64,000 nucleotides of DNA from contig CM040086.1 of the NCBI GenBank assembly GCA_022496805.1, positions 2,420,501 to 2,484,500 on the forward strand, in the 5' to 3' direction. Below, piece by piece: positions 46,111 to 56,275 of this stretch (position 1 is the first letter of the stretch; every line of letters starts with the position of its first letter). The position numbers and the translations under genes were made by a program. The notes beneath the pieces were generated by a model. It worked only from the letters and a program-made list of their open reading frames with translations, ran no database searches and was not told where the DNA came from. Origin of the DNA: Pohlia nutans. Lineage: Eukaryota > Streptophyta > Bryopsida > Bryales > Mniaceae.

Positions 46111-47417
46111 GCACTAGTAACACAGAATTCGCTATTTACGCACTTGGCTATATAATCATGCACTTGGTCCCCGAGTGCATAATTTTTTTGTGTAATTTTG
46201 TTTTTAAAAAACCGACAATTGTTGTCTTTCCTTAATCCCTTACATTGTAAACAAATAATTATTTTAATTATTTTTTATTCTTATCTTTATCTTTTCTTTT
46301 TTATCTTGATTTCTTTCTTATCTTCTTTCTTGTCTCCCTCTAGTCTTTCTTCTTGTCTTCCTTTCAGTCTTCGTTGTCTTTTTCTTTTTCTTCTTTTTCT
46401 TCAGTTGGGGGTGCTGAACCCTAAACAATGGAAGCAAGCCAAAAAAAACACAAAAAAAAAAAAAAAAAAAAAAAACTTTTTTTTTTTCTTTTTTTTTGGC
46501 CGTTGGGTGGTGCTGAACTCCAAAATGGCAGCTGCGCAAACACCAAAAATAAAATTTTAAATTTTAAAAATCCCTTCTTCTTGGCCGTGGGGTGATACTG
46601 AACCCTAAATGGCAGCCGCCAAAAAAAAAAAAAAAAAAAAAAAAAGTTTTTTTTTTTTTTTTTTTGTGTTTTTTTTGGCTTGCTTCCATTGTTTAGGGTT
46701 CAGCACCCCCAACTGAAGAAAAAGTAGAAGAAGAAAAAGACAACGAAGACTGCAAGGAAGACAAGAGAGAGACAAGAAAGAAGACAAGAAAGAAATCAAG
46801 ATAAAAAAGAAAAGACCCGGGGAGGTCACTCCATTGTCAAGTTGAACACCACGTGCGAACAAAGTTTGCTACCCCTATATTATATGCCATAAATAATTTT
46901 AAAATTATGATATTTTTTCTACATATACGTAACCATTGATAACATCTTTTGCATATTTTATTGAAATTTTTAGTCATCTTCATTTTTTTTAGTAATTGTT
47001 TTAGTTCATTTCTACGTCATTCTAGTTAGAAACGGTATGTTTTATAAAAAAAGAAAGATCATCAAATTTGGTTATCTTTTTTTTACTATGTAATAGATAC
47101 TGAGTATATCTACTCATGAAAAAAAATTGATAAAATTTTGACCCATTTTGGTGATGCAACTTAGAAAACTTAGATTTATTTTGTTCGCAAGTGGTTTTCA
47201 ACTTGACAATGGAGTGACCTCCCTGTGAGAAAAGATCAAGATAAGAATAAAAAATAATTAAAATAATTATTTGTTTACAATGTAAGGGATTGAAGAAAGA
47301 CAACATTGATGTTTTTTAGAGAACTATTTAACTAAATTTTTTTAAAGTCAAATATGCTTATGAAATGAGCGCACTTGGCCAAGTGCATACATAGCGAATT
47401 GCGTGTTTAGTAGTGTA
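46111..47417. mobile_element. Large foldback element with poly(A)/poly(T) core, copy 1
   Basis: The ends are inverted (about AATTCGCTATTTACGCACTT at the left, with AAGTGCATACATAGCGAATT at the right). Two arms of roughly 230-250 bases, 46217-46465 and 46668-46816 continued at 47229-47305, are near-perfect complements. They include CAGTTGGGGGTGCTGAACCC and its complement. Between them are long A and T runs. The right arm is split by a hAT-type MITE. The open frames here are low-complexity artefacts. A related element is at 49645-50640. Confidence 0.8.
46817..47228. repeat. hAT-like MITE nested in the foldback arm
   Basis: It begins CCGGGGAGGTCACTCCATTG. The complement of its right end begins TCACAGGGAGGTCACTCC, and the inverted repeat continues for about 45 bases with few mismatches. 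An 8-base target is repeated, GAAAAGAC at 46809-46816 and GAAAAGAT at 47229-47236. Removing it restores the symmetry of the foldback arm. Confidence 0.85.
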
Positions 47418-48115
47418 GTGTGCACCTCTCAACTTTCAATTAGAAAAACTTTCACCATGTAAAATAGGATTTATGTTAGTACTTCCTCTTTGGCAATTGT
47501 TAACTTTAATTGAAGACTCTAGGCTTTATTCAATAGCTTTTTTTTATTTTTACCCACTAGGGATAATAAGAGCCTCTTTTACATAACCTATATACCGGTA
47601 GCTAGGTTTTATGAAAAATTTATTTCATATCCCATTTCTAAAATTGGACCATTATTTCATTTTTGGAAATAAAAATCCAATTTTTTTTTCACTACACAAA
47701 AAAAATTAAATAACAAAAACATCATGAAACAATTAATTAAAAAATAAGTAAGCTTAAAATCCAAAGAAAAAATATGGTAGCTTTGTACAATTTGAGTATG
47801 TAGATATAAATTTGTACAATTCGAATTTGACCCCCATCTAGCATTTCACATACCATGGATGCACATAGGTGCACTTTTCATAAGCGACACGCTACCATAT
47901 CTAAGTAGAAATGATTAATTTGGATAGAAAAATTGAAATTTTGCAAAATTTATTGTAGTAGACATCTAAGTATCATTGGGATTTTGAAAGCAATGCACTT
48001 TGTTTCATCTCAAACTTTCATCTCAACATTTAATGATGATTTTCCAAAGATTGGAAAAGTGCAGCAATTCCCACACTGCAACAAAAAAGTTAGGTGACCG
48101 TAGCTTGCAATCACT

Positions 48116-48682
48116 CGTATGTGTGCACGGACTCAATGAAGTTGTTCATTGAATGATACCTTTATGAACTAATGAACTGGTAGAGTCTCAAGTTTATTTG
48201 AATTAAATTTATATTAATTTGAATCATGGTATTTCAACAGGTATTTCAAATGCTCTATGTGTTTTTGAATAGGTTTTATGTGATTTCAAATTTGTTAATG
48301 TAGGTTTTCTTAATTGACGAAGGTGCATTGGGAACTCTGGGATGTGACATTTCAACATACAAAAGTAAATTCTAAGCAATGAGTGTAAAGCACACAATAT
48401 TGATGATTGGAGGAGGGTCAATTTTTCAGCAAGTGATGAAGATAAGTAAGTCGTTTAATCTACTGTTATTTATTAAATTTTCCAAAGTTATTCAAATTTC
48501 TTACAACACATTGATGTTCAATTTTTTATGTGTCACTACATGAATAATACGGGTACAATGGAAAGTGAAGGAGTCCTATCCAATATTTGAAAATTCTTTC
48601 ATACCTTTGTTCCACAAAGTGAAAACCAAAAATTACTAAGAGTTTGAATCCTCAAGATTGAACCCCAATGGTAAATGCCTCA
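48116..48682. other. AT-rich spacer
   Basis: No gene or repeat boundary recognised. Confidence 0.3.
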
Positions 48683-48928
48683 CTTAACTCCTAATGGACC
48701 AAAGATCCATGGTTATAAAATGACAAATTCAATCTATTATATTGTGAAATATATAATTCACATGGGACCAAATTTTATATCACCAAAATCACTGAAGAAC
48801 ATCACATGTGTTGGTAAAATTGTAAAAAACAAATAAACTTGAACAAAAGGATTCCATGTATGACCTAACTCAAAACTACTAAAACAGACATGCGGCCCAA
48901 TTTGGGCTTCTTGGTCCTTTGGGGTTAA
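48683..48928. repeat. TTAA-ended MITE, 246 bp
   Basis: It starts TTAACTCCTAATGGACCAA and ends TTGGTCCTTTGGGGTTAA. Its ends also resemble the element at 43794-44337. Confidence 0.8.
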
Positions 48929-49644
48929 ATAGGTTGAAAGCAGAAGAGGAAAAGAAGAAGAAAATAACTGCCCTTACTAAAACTAGTGCAACCTAGTATG
49001 GTTAGTCCAATATTTCTCATGATTTAGTCATGTTAAAATAATAAACATAAAAATAAAAAATTAATATCAATTCATGGTGACAAAATTTGATTAAAAGTTC
49101 ATAACTTCAAAGATAACTTCCACACCATAGGTTCAAAAGCCACAAAACAACTTTGATGCACTCCTACTCGTTGAGAGCTTTTCAATGATGTCAAGAATGA
49201 CATAAAAATTTCTCATATTCCATTTTTCATAATTAAATTCAAACTATGATGACAAAAATCACTAAAAAAATCCATGACTCTTACACTCTAAGTCCAAAAG
49301 CAATGAAACGACTGTAATGCACCCTCCCTCGTTGAGAGCTTTTTCACAGCTGCAAGATTTTGGCTCACAAGTAGATGGTTTGAGAGATTTCAACGTTACG
49401 TACAAAACTAAACAAAACAAACAAACAACCTTCCTTAACAAAAAGGTAGATTCTTTTTAAATGTCGAAGGATTTTCTTCATTCTTGAGAGCGATTTTGAT
49501 CTTTTTATTTTTGTTTCTTCAAAAAAAATTTAATGCATTTCATAAGTAATACCGAAAGAAAGCTAGAGATCATTTTAATTGTTTCTTTTCATTGCTCCAA
49601 AGTAGGTCATCACAATATGCTCTTTCTATTACTAGTTTTTTTTT
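48929..49644. other. AT-rich spacer
   Basis: Two loosely repeated blocks (around 49125-49190 and 49280-49345), each containing GTTGAGAGCTTTT, lie here. No gene is supported. Confidence 0.35.
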
Positions 49645-50386
49645 CCTCATATAACACGCAATTCCCTATTTATGCACTTGGCCAAGTGCACACATTGCAT
49701 GAGAAAATTTGGCTTAAATATTTTGGATAAAAGGTTTTCTAAAAATTAACAATTTTTGTCTATCTACAATCACTTACATTGTAAAAAAAATTATTTCATT
49801 TATATTTATCCTTATCCTTATCTTTTCTTTTATTTGGTTTCTTTCATACTTTCATTCATGTCTTTCTTCTTGTCCTTTTTTCTTTTTCGTATCTTTTCCT
49901 TCACTATTTTCTTTCCATTTTTGGCTCTTCTTATGCAGCCAAGGAATCACACTTGTACCAAAGGTTAAAAATTAGAATTCTTGTGTAGTGTTGAACCGTA
50001 AAAAAAATCAATTTTTCTTTAATGAATTAGTGTAGTCACCGACTGCACCGACAATGGTGACGATAAAAAAAATTGTCTATTTATTTATTATCCGATTTTT
50101 TTTTTGCTTTTTCCTACCGTGGAGCACTCTCCTCTCATTCTCCTCTCTCTTCTCTCCCTATTCTTTTCCGTGAGATGCGAGCAAGAGTGAGAGGAGAGTG
50201 AGAGAAGAATGACACAGGATGTGTGGTTGTACACTCCACGACCGGAAGAAGTGAATTTTTTAATTTAATTTATTTATTTATCTCATCGTCATTTGAAGTT
50301 CAGTTGTTGGTTATGCCTTAATTTCTTTAAATTTTCTTTTAGGGTTCAGCATCACAAACAGCAATCTAAACCTTACAGAAAAAATA

Positions 50387-50439
<53 letters not shown>

Positions 50440-50640
50440 TATAATAGTTTTTGTTTATTTTATACTTTTAACCTTATGCAAGTGTGGGATCTGTGGCTGC
50501 ATAAGAAATATCAAAAATGGGAAAAGATAAAAGGAAAAATAAAAATAAAGATAAAAAATAAATAAAAGAATTTTTTGTTTAGAGTGTAAGGGATTGTAGA
50601 AAGACAAAAACTGTTGTGTTTTATAGAACTTTTTAACAAG
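49645..50640. mobile_element. Large foldback element, copy 2, truncated at the right
   Basis: The left end resembles the 46111 element (AACACGCAATTCCC ... GCACTTGGCCAAGTGC). Arms at about 49750-49970 and 50455-50610 are inverted copies (TCTTATGCAGCCAAGGAATC against TGTGGCTGCATAAGAAAT). Its right end is cut exactly where the second segmental duplicate starts. An AAT microsatellite lies inside. Confidence 0.7.
50386..50437. repeat. AAT trinucleotide microsatellite
   Basis: About seventeen uninterrupted AAT units inside the second foldback element. Confidence 0.95.
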
Positions 50641-50684
50641 TTTTGAAAAGTTCTGAGTATCTGGTGGGACTTGTTGAACGGCAG

Positions 50685-50749
50685 CTAATGGTGACTGAGA
50701 GCATATGTACGAGGTTAGGCTGATTGCTCAGGATCCAGTAGCAGCATAG
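50685..50749 (+). pseudogene. Duplicated last exon of the DUF2854 gene
   Basis: Same 65-base exon as 27436-27500 preceded by the same intron acceptor. The fifth residue codon has become a stop (GGTGACTGAGAG in place of GGTGACGGAGAG). No upstream exons are present, so it is only a fragment carried by the segmental duplication. Confidence 0.9.
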
Positions 50750-50909
50750 AGATTTTGTGACATGATACAAAAGCTTCCGATAGGAAGTTTGTTATTCTAG
50801 TGAGATTTCCTAAAGGCTCAGGCACTTGTGATTGAACTTGGTTTTGATCAGACGCTTTCCGACTTTCAAGTATTCGTTGGAGTGCTGTAGATTATATTGT
50901 AGCAATACT

Positions 50910-51224
50910 AAAGTTAACCGAAAAGAGTGTCTCAAAGTGGAAACTCACCACATACTCATCCTCAACTCGATTTCAGTTCAAAAAAACGGTAAAATTTGTC
51001 CATTGTGAGTCGGAAAATAATCTAAAGCAAGACCCTACGTTACCATGAAGCGTGGAACTTGTGACCTCCCCAATGCTAGAGGAGAATTTCGATCTGCTCC
51101 CCCAAGCCAAGAGCCCCAACCATAAAGGACTATTCATGAACAATGAATGTCTGAAAATTTAATTATAGAGAGGAAACTCCTCTTCAAATCCTCCTCAACT
51201 CCTCTTCTGTTTTCGGGTAACTCA
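50910..51224. repeat. GTTAACCGAAA-family MITE, copy 3, only in duplicate copy 2
   Basis: Copy 1 reads GCGATACTGTCTTAATAT at about 27810. Here 315 bases separate GCAATACT from a second ACT followed by GTCTTTATAT. The target duplication is thus ACT. The ends are AAAGTTAACCGAAAAG and TTTTCGGGTAACTCA. Confidence 0.88.
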
Positions 51225-51598
51225 ACTGTCTTTATATATTTTGACTTTTTGGTCATGTTTTCATCATACTTTCTGTGCATTCACGGCTGTAAGCAATTTC
51301 ACATTTACCTATGCTGTATGAAAATTTAAGGACATGGATTTCAATGTGTTAAGAGTACTTTTTGTGTTCGCATAGGCTCTCGCGTAAACTTGCCCTTTAT
51401 TTTGTGGATGTGGAACTTAGTCCCTCTTACTCCCAAGAATGAAAGATAACCTCTTGACTAGTTAGACAACACGGTTTGGAAGGAAAATAGAAACGAAAGT
51501 AGAAAGACACTGCAAACAAGAATCATTCGCACTGTACAGGTCATCATGTAAACAAGCCACCCAAGCCTTTGAGCTTTTGAGGTGGCTTTAAAGTAGGA

Positions 51599-51863
51599 GG
51601 CTCTAAATCCGCCACTTTAAGGGCTGTGAATTTATGAGGACACAAGGAGAAATGAGCATAATTTTTCACTGGAAGACAAATTCAAGCAAAGATAAACATA
51701 CTTTGAATCAAAAAAATTGGATGTTCCTAAAATTAATTATGAATTTCTGAAGTTGAAATGACATGGGTTCTAAAGTGGTGCTTTTCACCATGGGTACATC
51801 CAAAATTTCAAAATGTTCGTCCTTGTCAGAGTGCGGATTTAGAATTGTGGCGGGTTTAGAGCC
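51599..51863. repeat. 265-bp MITE, only in duplicate copy 2
   Basis: The ends are GGCTCTAAATCCGCCAC and GTGGCGGGTTTAGAGCC, an inverted pair with one mismatch. It abuts the following TTAA element, whose leading TTAA has been lost. Copy 1 lacks it (GGCTTTAACCCTTTAAC at 28791). Confidence 0.8.
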
Positions 51864-52395
51864 CTTTAACGTCCCGATTCAACATTGTTTTCAAAGATGC
51901 ATTACAAAATGTTTGATGAAAACTAAAAATGGGGTTGATGATCAAAGCAAAGTTGTGAATGTCGCATCTGAAGATCACATTTGTATAGTTGGATCTATTT
52001 TATTTTTACATAATATTTTAAAATTAATTTTGCAAGGTTTTCTCTTGAAATTCAATTAAAATCTTAAATTAGCACAATTTTAAAAAAAACACGGTAATGA
52101 AATTGGAATAACATCTACTACGAGATGGTATGGTTTCCATTATTTGATTCTACTTATTTTTGGTTTAAGATACCACTTTTTGAACTAAGAATGAAACCTG
52201 GCATAAACCAATTCTGTTGTTTTTCTAAAAATCATAATAACCTACTTTGAAGATCCAAACCGTACAAAGGATAGTCAACTTGCTCAAGAATCAAGAGAAA
52301 TTTTGTGGATGAAAACTATCCAATTTGGATGATAATTTAGCAGTTTCAATCTGTACGTTGTCCACATAGTAAACGTTGGCGTGTTAAAGGGTTAA
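51862..52395. repeat. TTAA-ended MITE, copy 4 (duplicate of 28794-29339)
   Basis: Starts CCCTTTAACGTCCCG and ends GTGTTAAAGGGTTAA. It is the segmental-duplicate partner of 28794-29339. Confidence 0.85.
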
Positions 52396-52993
52396 CTACC
52401 TCCAATAGACTCTTTATTCAAGATGGTATTTGGGCCACGTTATGATTATTAATTTATTATATTAAAAAATATATTGTGCTTTCATACACAAAGCAAATTC
52501 AATCTAATAAATACGATATGTGCACCTAATTTCAACCCTCTTTGAATATCGATCCCTATATTGGGACTATCAAGGGCAAACCATATGTAGGTAAATGGAA
52601 ACTTTGGGCTTCCTTGTAGGTAGTTGCATCATGTAGCTATATCTCTATATTAAGTTTTAACTTTGATTAATCCTACAACGAGTATGCCTTATTTGTATCT
52701 TACTAAAGTCATCTTTAAATTTGAATATATTTTCATTTTTAATGCAAATATATTTTCATTTTTAGGTTGAACTTTTTTGATTCCATTCAATGAGACCTTG
52801 TTTTTTATTTGGAAAGAGGAAACAATACTTTCTTGTCCAAATGTTGAGACTTCAAGCGGATTCATGAAAAGAGTTGATTACAGAAGCACATATTTTATAG
52901 ACTTCACTCAATAATTAAAGATTCAACAACATCCAAGGAACAAGGAGAAAAATGGTCTCACTAGGTATTAACAATAGTGTTAAAATGAGGATC
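52396..52993. other. Duplicated AT-rich spacer
   Basis: Partner of about 29340-29895. An extra stretch of about 100 bases (52715-52815) contains a two-unit repeat of ATATTTTCATTTTTA. No gene. Confidence 0.4.
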
Positions 52994-53540
52994 TAGTGAG
53001 TAGTGACAGATCAACCATTTTATGGTTTCTGCCCTTTTTCTACGGGCTGCTCGAGATTAAAAAAAAACATTTTTATAGAAAATAAAATTATTTTCAAATA
53101 AGGAATCAAGTCTACTTTCCAATCCAATTTGAATCATGTCAAACCAAGTTAAACTTCACTCGGGAGAAATTTTCAAAGACAAACACTTCTACATTGTCTA
53201 GTGTTAGAAAACTTACTATTTGTGGAAAGTAATGATGTTCTCTCCTTTAAAAAAATTTCTTTTTTAAATTTTAGGATAGAATGTCTAGTTTTAACGAATC
53301 ATAAAAAGTTTCAAATTTTAAAAATAAAATTTGTAATTTTGATAAATCTTTGAAGTTAAATGCTTCTAAATTCATTATAAGAAGATAAAAAGTTATTTTT
53401 TGAAATTTGGCCGTATGGATAATTACTAAACATCAAGCTCCTCATTTTCTCTTTTGAACCAAACTTCATCAAAGTTGAAGTATTTTTTATAACACATAAA
53501 TTATGTTTTGCCCTTACCCCCTCCGTCATTTAGGGGTTAA
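52994..53540. repeat. TTAA-family insertion, only in duplicate copy 2
   Basis: Copy 1 has GATGATCTTAAGAATG at about 29890. Here GGATC is followed by about 547 extra bases ending TTTAGGGGTTAAGAATG. The right end is a normal TTAA-family terminus placed exactly on the TTAA of the empty site. The left end has lost its terminal bases. Confidence 0.75.
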
Positions 53541-53989
53541 GAATGAATTTAGGTACACTTTTGGACTACATGCACTTTGCTAAACACTCCTAACACAAAG
53601 CAAAATCATATCTTTTAGAGTGATGTTAATAATATTTCTACAATAACTCTAAAAAGTGAGTTGGTGTTTGAATGCTTTCTGATAAATAAGCAATGCCAAC
53701 ACATAGAGTGAATAGTTAAACAAACATAAAATCATTTTAGAGGGTAGGAGTTTTATTGATTATTCATATGGGCATTGAAAAAAAAAATACACATAATGTA
53801 TGGAAGCATTCAAATTTTGAAATCAAGCCCCTCATTGACTCAGTTTTGGATTTATGAGTCTATATACACTCAAAAATCAGTGCACTTGCCTTCTACATAG
53901 ATAACTGTCCGTATTCTTTATGGCATGATTTCATAGAGCTTCTATAGAAGTGATGAAATGGAAAGTCTCAAACACACTCCTGTAATTCT

Positions 53990-54891
53990 AGAAGACCCTT
54001 TGGAAGTGTTGGATAAAAACTTGAGCTTCTGTTTTAGTGTTGCCCATAGGTGCTCTATAGAGTTTAGGTCAAATGATTGAGGAGGCCAATTCAAAACATT
54101 GAAAGATCGTTTAGATTACCAGTCTTTCATTGATTTTGCTGTATGTTTAGGATCATTGTCAGGTTTAAAAATGACTCTAGATGTATTTATGCCATACTTT
54201 GAAAAATTGTCATCGACATTAGCCTCCAATATCTGACAATAAACATGTTGATTCATTCTACCTTCTATCTTACAAATCAATTCAAACTAGGTGCAATTGC
54301 ACTCATGCAACCTCAAATAATTGTTGAACCTCCTTTATGTTTAAATGATTTCTTCACTGCATAATCTATAAGATCTTCTCCGTCTTGAGCCCAACACCAA
54401 TAACGACCATTTGACCAAAAACAATTGATCTTGGTTTCATTTAAACAAACTACTTGGTTCAAATCCGTAACGGTCCAATTCTCGTGAGATTTGGGAAAAT
54501 CTAAAAGAGCTTGAATATTCATTTTTCTTCTATTACAAGAGAACATTCAAGCCTTCAAACCTGCTAAATTTAATGATTGGTGCATTGTTTGAACGCAAAT
54601 CTCATTGACAAATTCATGTTTAACTAATCTGTCTACCTACGTGGTAGTACTAAGTCATCCTATTGTCACCGCTCTCACACATGCCCTCCTCAAGTGCTCT
54701 AAAATCAATTTGGGTCTTCCTTCTATAGATAGTTTAACATCAAGAAAACGTTTCTTTCGAATTCTCTCAACACTAGATTGACTAATTGCAAGCCATTTGG
54801 CTAATTTCCGTATGCTCCATCCCTTTTGTAGCAATGATATTACACTATTGTGCATTTCATAAGACAATGGCTCTGTTATAGTATGGAACAA
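53990..54891 (-). pseudogene. Tc1-like (DD34E) transposase pseudogene, copy 2
   Basis: Minus strand. N-terminal helix-turn-helix (SLLQKGWSIRKLAKWLAISQ, SSVERIRKKRF), a linker with GRPKLI, then VVCLNETKINCFWSNGRYW where the first catalytic Asp would stand (NE in place of DE). GGSTIIWGCMS follows, and then KPDNDPKHTAKSMKDW and NWPPQSFDLNSIEHLW. The spacing between the second Asp and the Glu is 34, the Tc1 pattern. A stop follows MKDW and frames shift between the blocks. It is the better preserved partner of 30380-31222. Confidence 0.85.
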
Positions 54892-54909
54892 CTAAAAATG
54901 CAATAAGGA

Positions 54910-55512
54910 AGACACCTATTTCCAACCAAGTACACAAAACCAACCACCCTAAATTCCTACTTAATTTCTAGATTTTGAAAAGGAAGATGCACCTCATTTG
55001 TACAGTATCCATCAACAAGTTTACGTTCATTCAACTTTTCAAAGAACTGCCAATAAAAATCACAAAAATTGTTACTGTCATATTTACTAAAATATCAATG
55101 TTTGAAGTTTTTAGTTTAGAAATGTTGAATTTGTATATAAATTATACATTTTTTTAATATTTGATCCAAAAATTGTTCAAAGAAGTTTTCACACTTCAAA
55201 TGGTTTAATATACCTTAGTATTAATATTGATGATTTTTATAAATTGAATTATTTGATTCAATTCTTTGAAAAGCTGAATTGAACGTAAACTTATTAGTGT
55301 GTACTGTACAGTACATTAGAGCTTATGATTGGATTTTGGGAAAGCTATAGCTTCTACTTCAAAAATTTGCACTTGTTCAAATAATTTAAAAAAAAATTAG
55401 ATTAAATATGAAAACTTCTGAATTGCTTATTGCTAAATGAGGGAAAAACTAAAATATCAATTCATCCATCTCAAGTGTAGTGCATATCTTAAGTGGTCAG
55501 GAATGGGTGTCT
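54910..55512. repeat. 603-bp element with subterminal hairpin arms, only in duplicate copy 2
   Basis: Copy 1 runs straight from AACTAAAAATGTAC to TATATTACTTGAG (about 31233). Here about 600 bases intervene. The ends are AGACACCTATTTCCAACC and the complement of GGTCAGGAATGGGTGTCT. About 100-220 bases inside each end lie inverted copies of a roughly 30-base sequence (AAGTTTACGTTCA ... CTTTTCAAAGAA). Confidence 0.75.
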
Positions 55513-56275
55513 GTACTTTATATTACTTGAGAAAGAGAAGACACTCTTGCTTACTTACAACACAAAGATATATTGAAACACTCTACTACATTGTCAATAC
55601 ATAGAAGAAATGGAGGCATTGACTTGCAAGAGCAAAAGCAAAACATAGACTCCCTTACAAAATCAAATATTTCAACCACCTTTGTAGATTTTTCATTACA
55701 ACTTCCACGCATTACTAAACTATTTTGATAATATAGACAACTATCGAGTACTTTTGATGATACCTCTAAATCCTCATTAACGCAATTAATATTTCGAATT
55801 ATACTAAGCATGAACAATCACTAACTCGATTTTGTGAGTCACCGTAAGTTGTATGAAATATGTCTTCAGCTCTTGAAAATCATGATCATATCAGGTTGCA
55901 TGAGACTGACAATCCTCTGACGATTGTTGATCACAATCCTCACAAGACTCTACCAAATCACTTATAATAATGAGGGAACTTGTAAGCATGATCAAAGTGT
56001 AGATTTATTAAAAAAAAAAGTAATCTGAAAAGAGATTTCACAGTATTTTTGCAAAATACTATTGAATTTCTCAAACAGAACTTTACAGAGTTTAGCAACT
56101 TGTCAACAAGTTGCGGTGCATACTTCTAATATGACAAATTTATAAATTGTCTAAAGTAGCATAGTTAACTATCTTGTAACCAACAAAGTAATTGCCACCA
56201 TCTATCATATAATATACTAGATTGATTGTGTGTGATTCTTAACAACCTAGAATCAAATAATTCAATTGTTGATGC
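55513..56275. other. 3' flank of ankyrin-PGG gene copy 2
   Basis: Duplicated AT-rich DNA that contains the empty site of the hAT-like element (ATGGAGGC near 55612). The 88-aa minus-strand frame at 55551-55817 is not open in the other copy and is not supported. Confidence 0.4.

Larger units (their letters stand above)
46041..48115. repeat. MITE with GGTGATTGCAAGC ends, copy 2, interrupted
   Basis: The left end GGGGTGGTTGCAAGCTACAG and right end GTAGCTTGCAATCACT match the element at 40296-40847. The 47620-48110 part also matches its interior (AATTGGACCATTATTTCAT, GTGCAGCAATTC). A large foldback element (46111-47417) has been inserted into it. Confidence 0.75.

Noticed and set aside
46198..46862. 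Open frames of 85-120 aa on both strands in the T-rich/A-rich region
   Set aside because: They are translations of low-complexity arms and homopolymers of a foldback element.
873..53540. TTAACCCCTAAA strings taken as interstitial telomere repeats
   Set aside because: The plant telomere unit CCCTAAA occurs only once at each site and always at the edge of an element, never in tandem.
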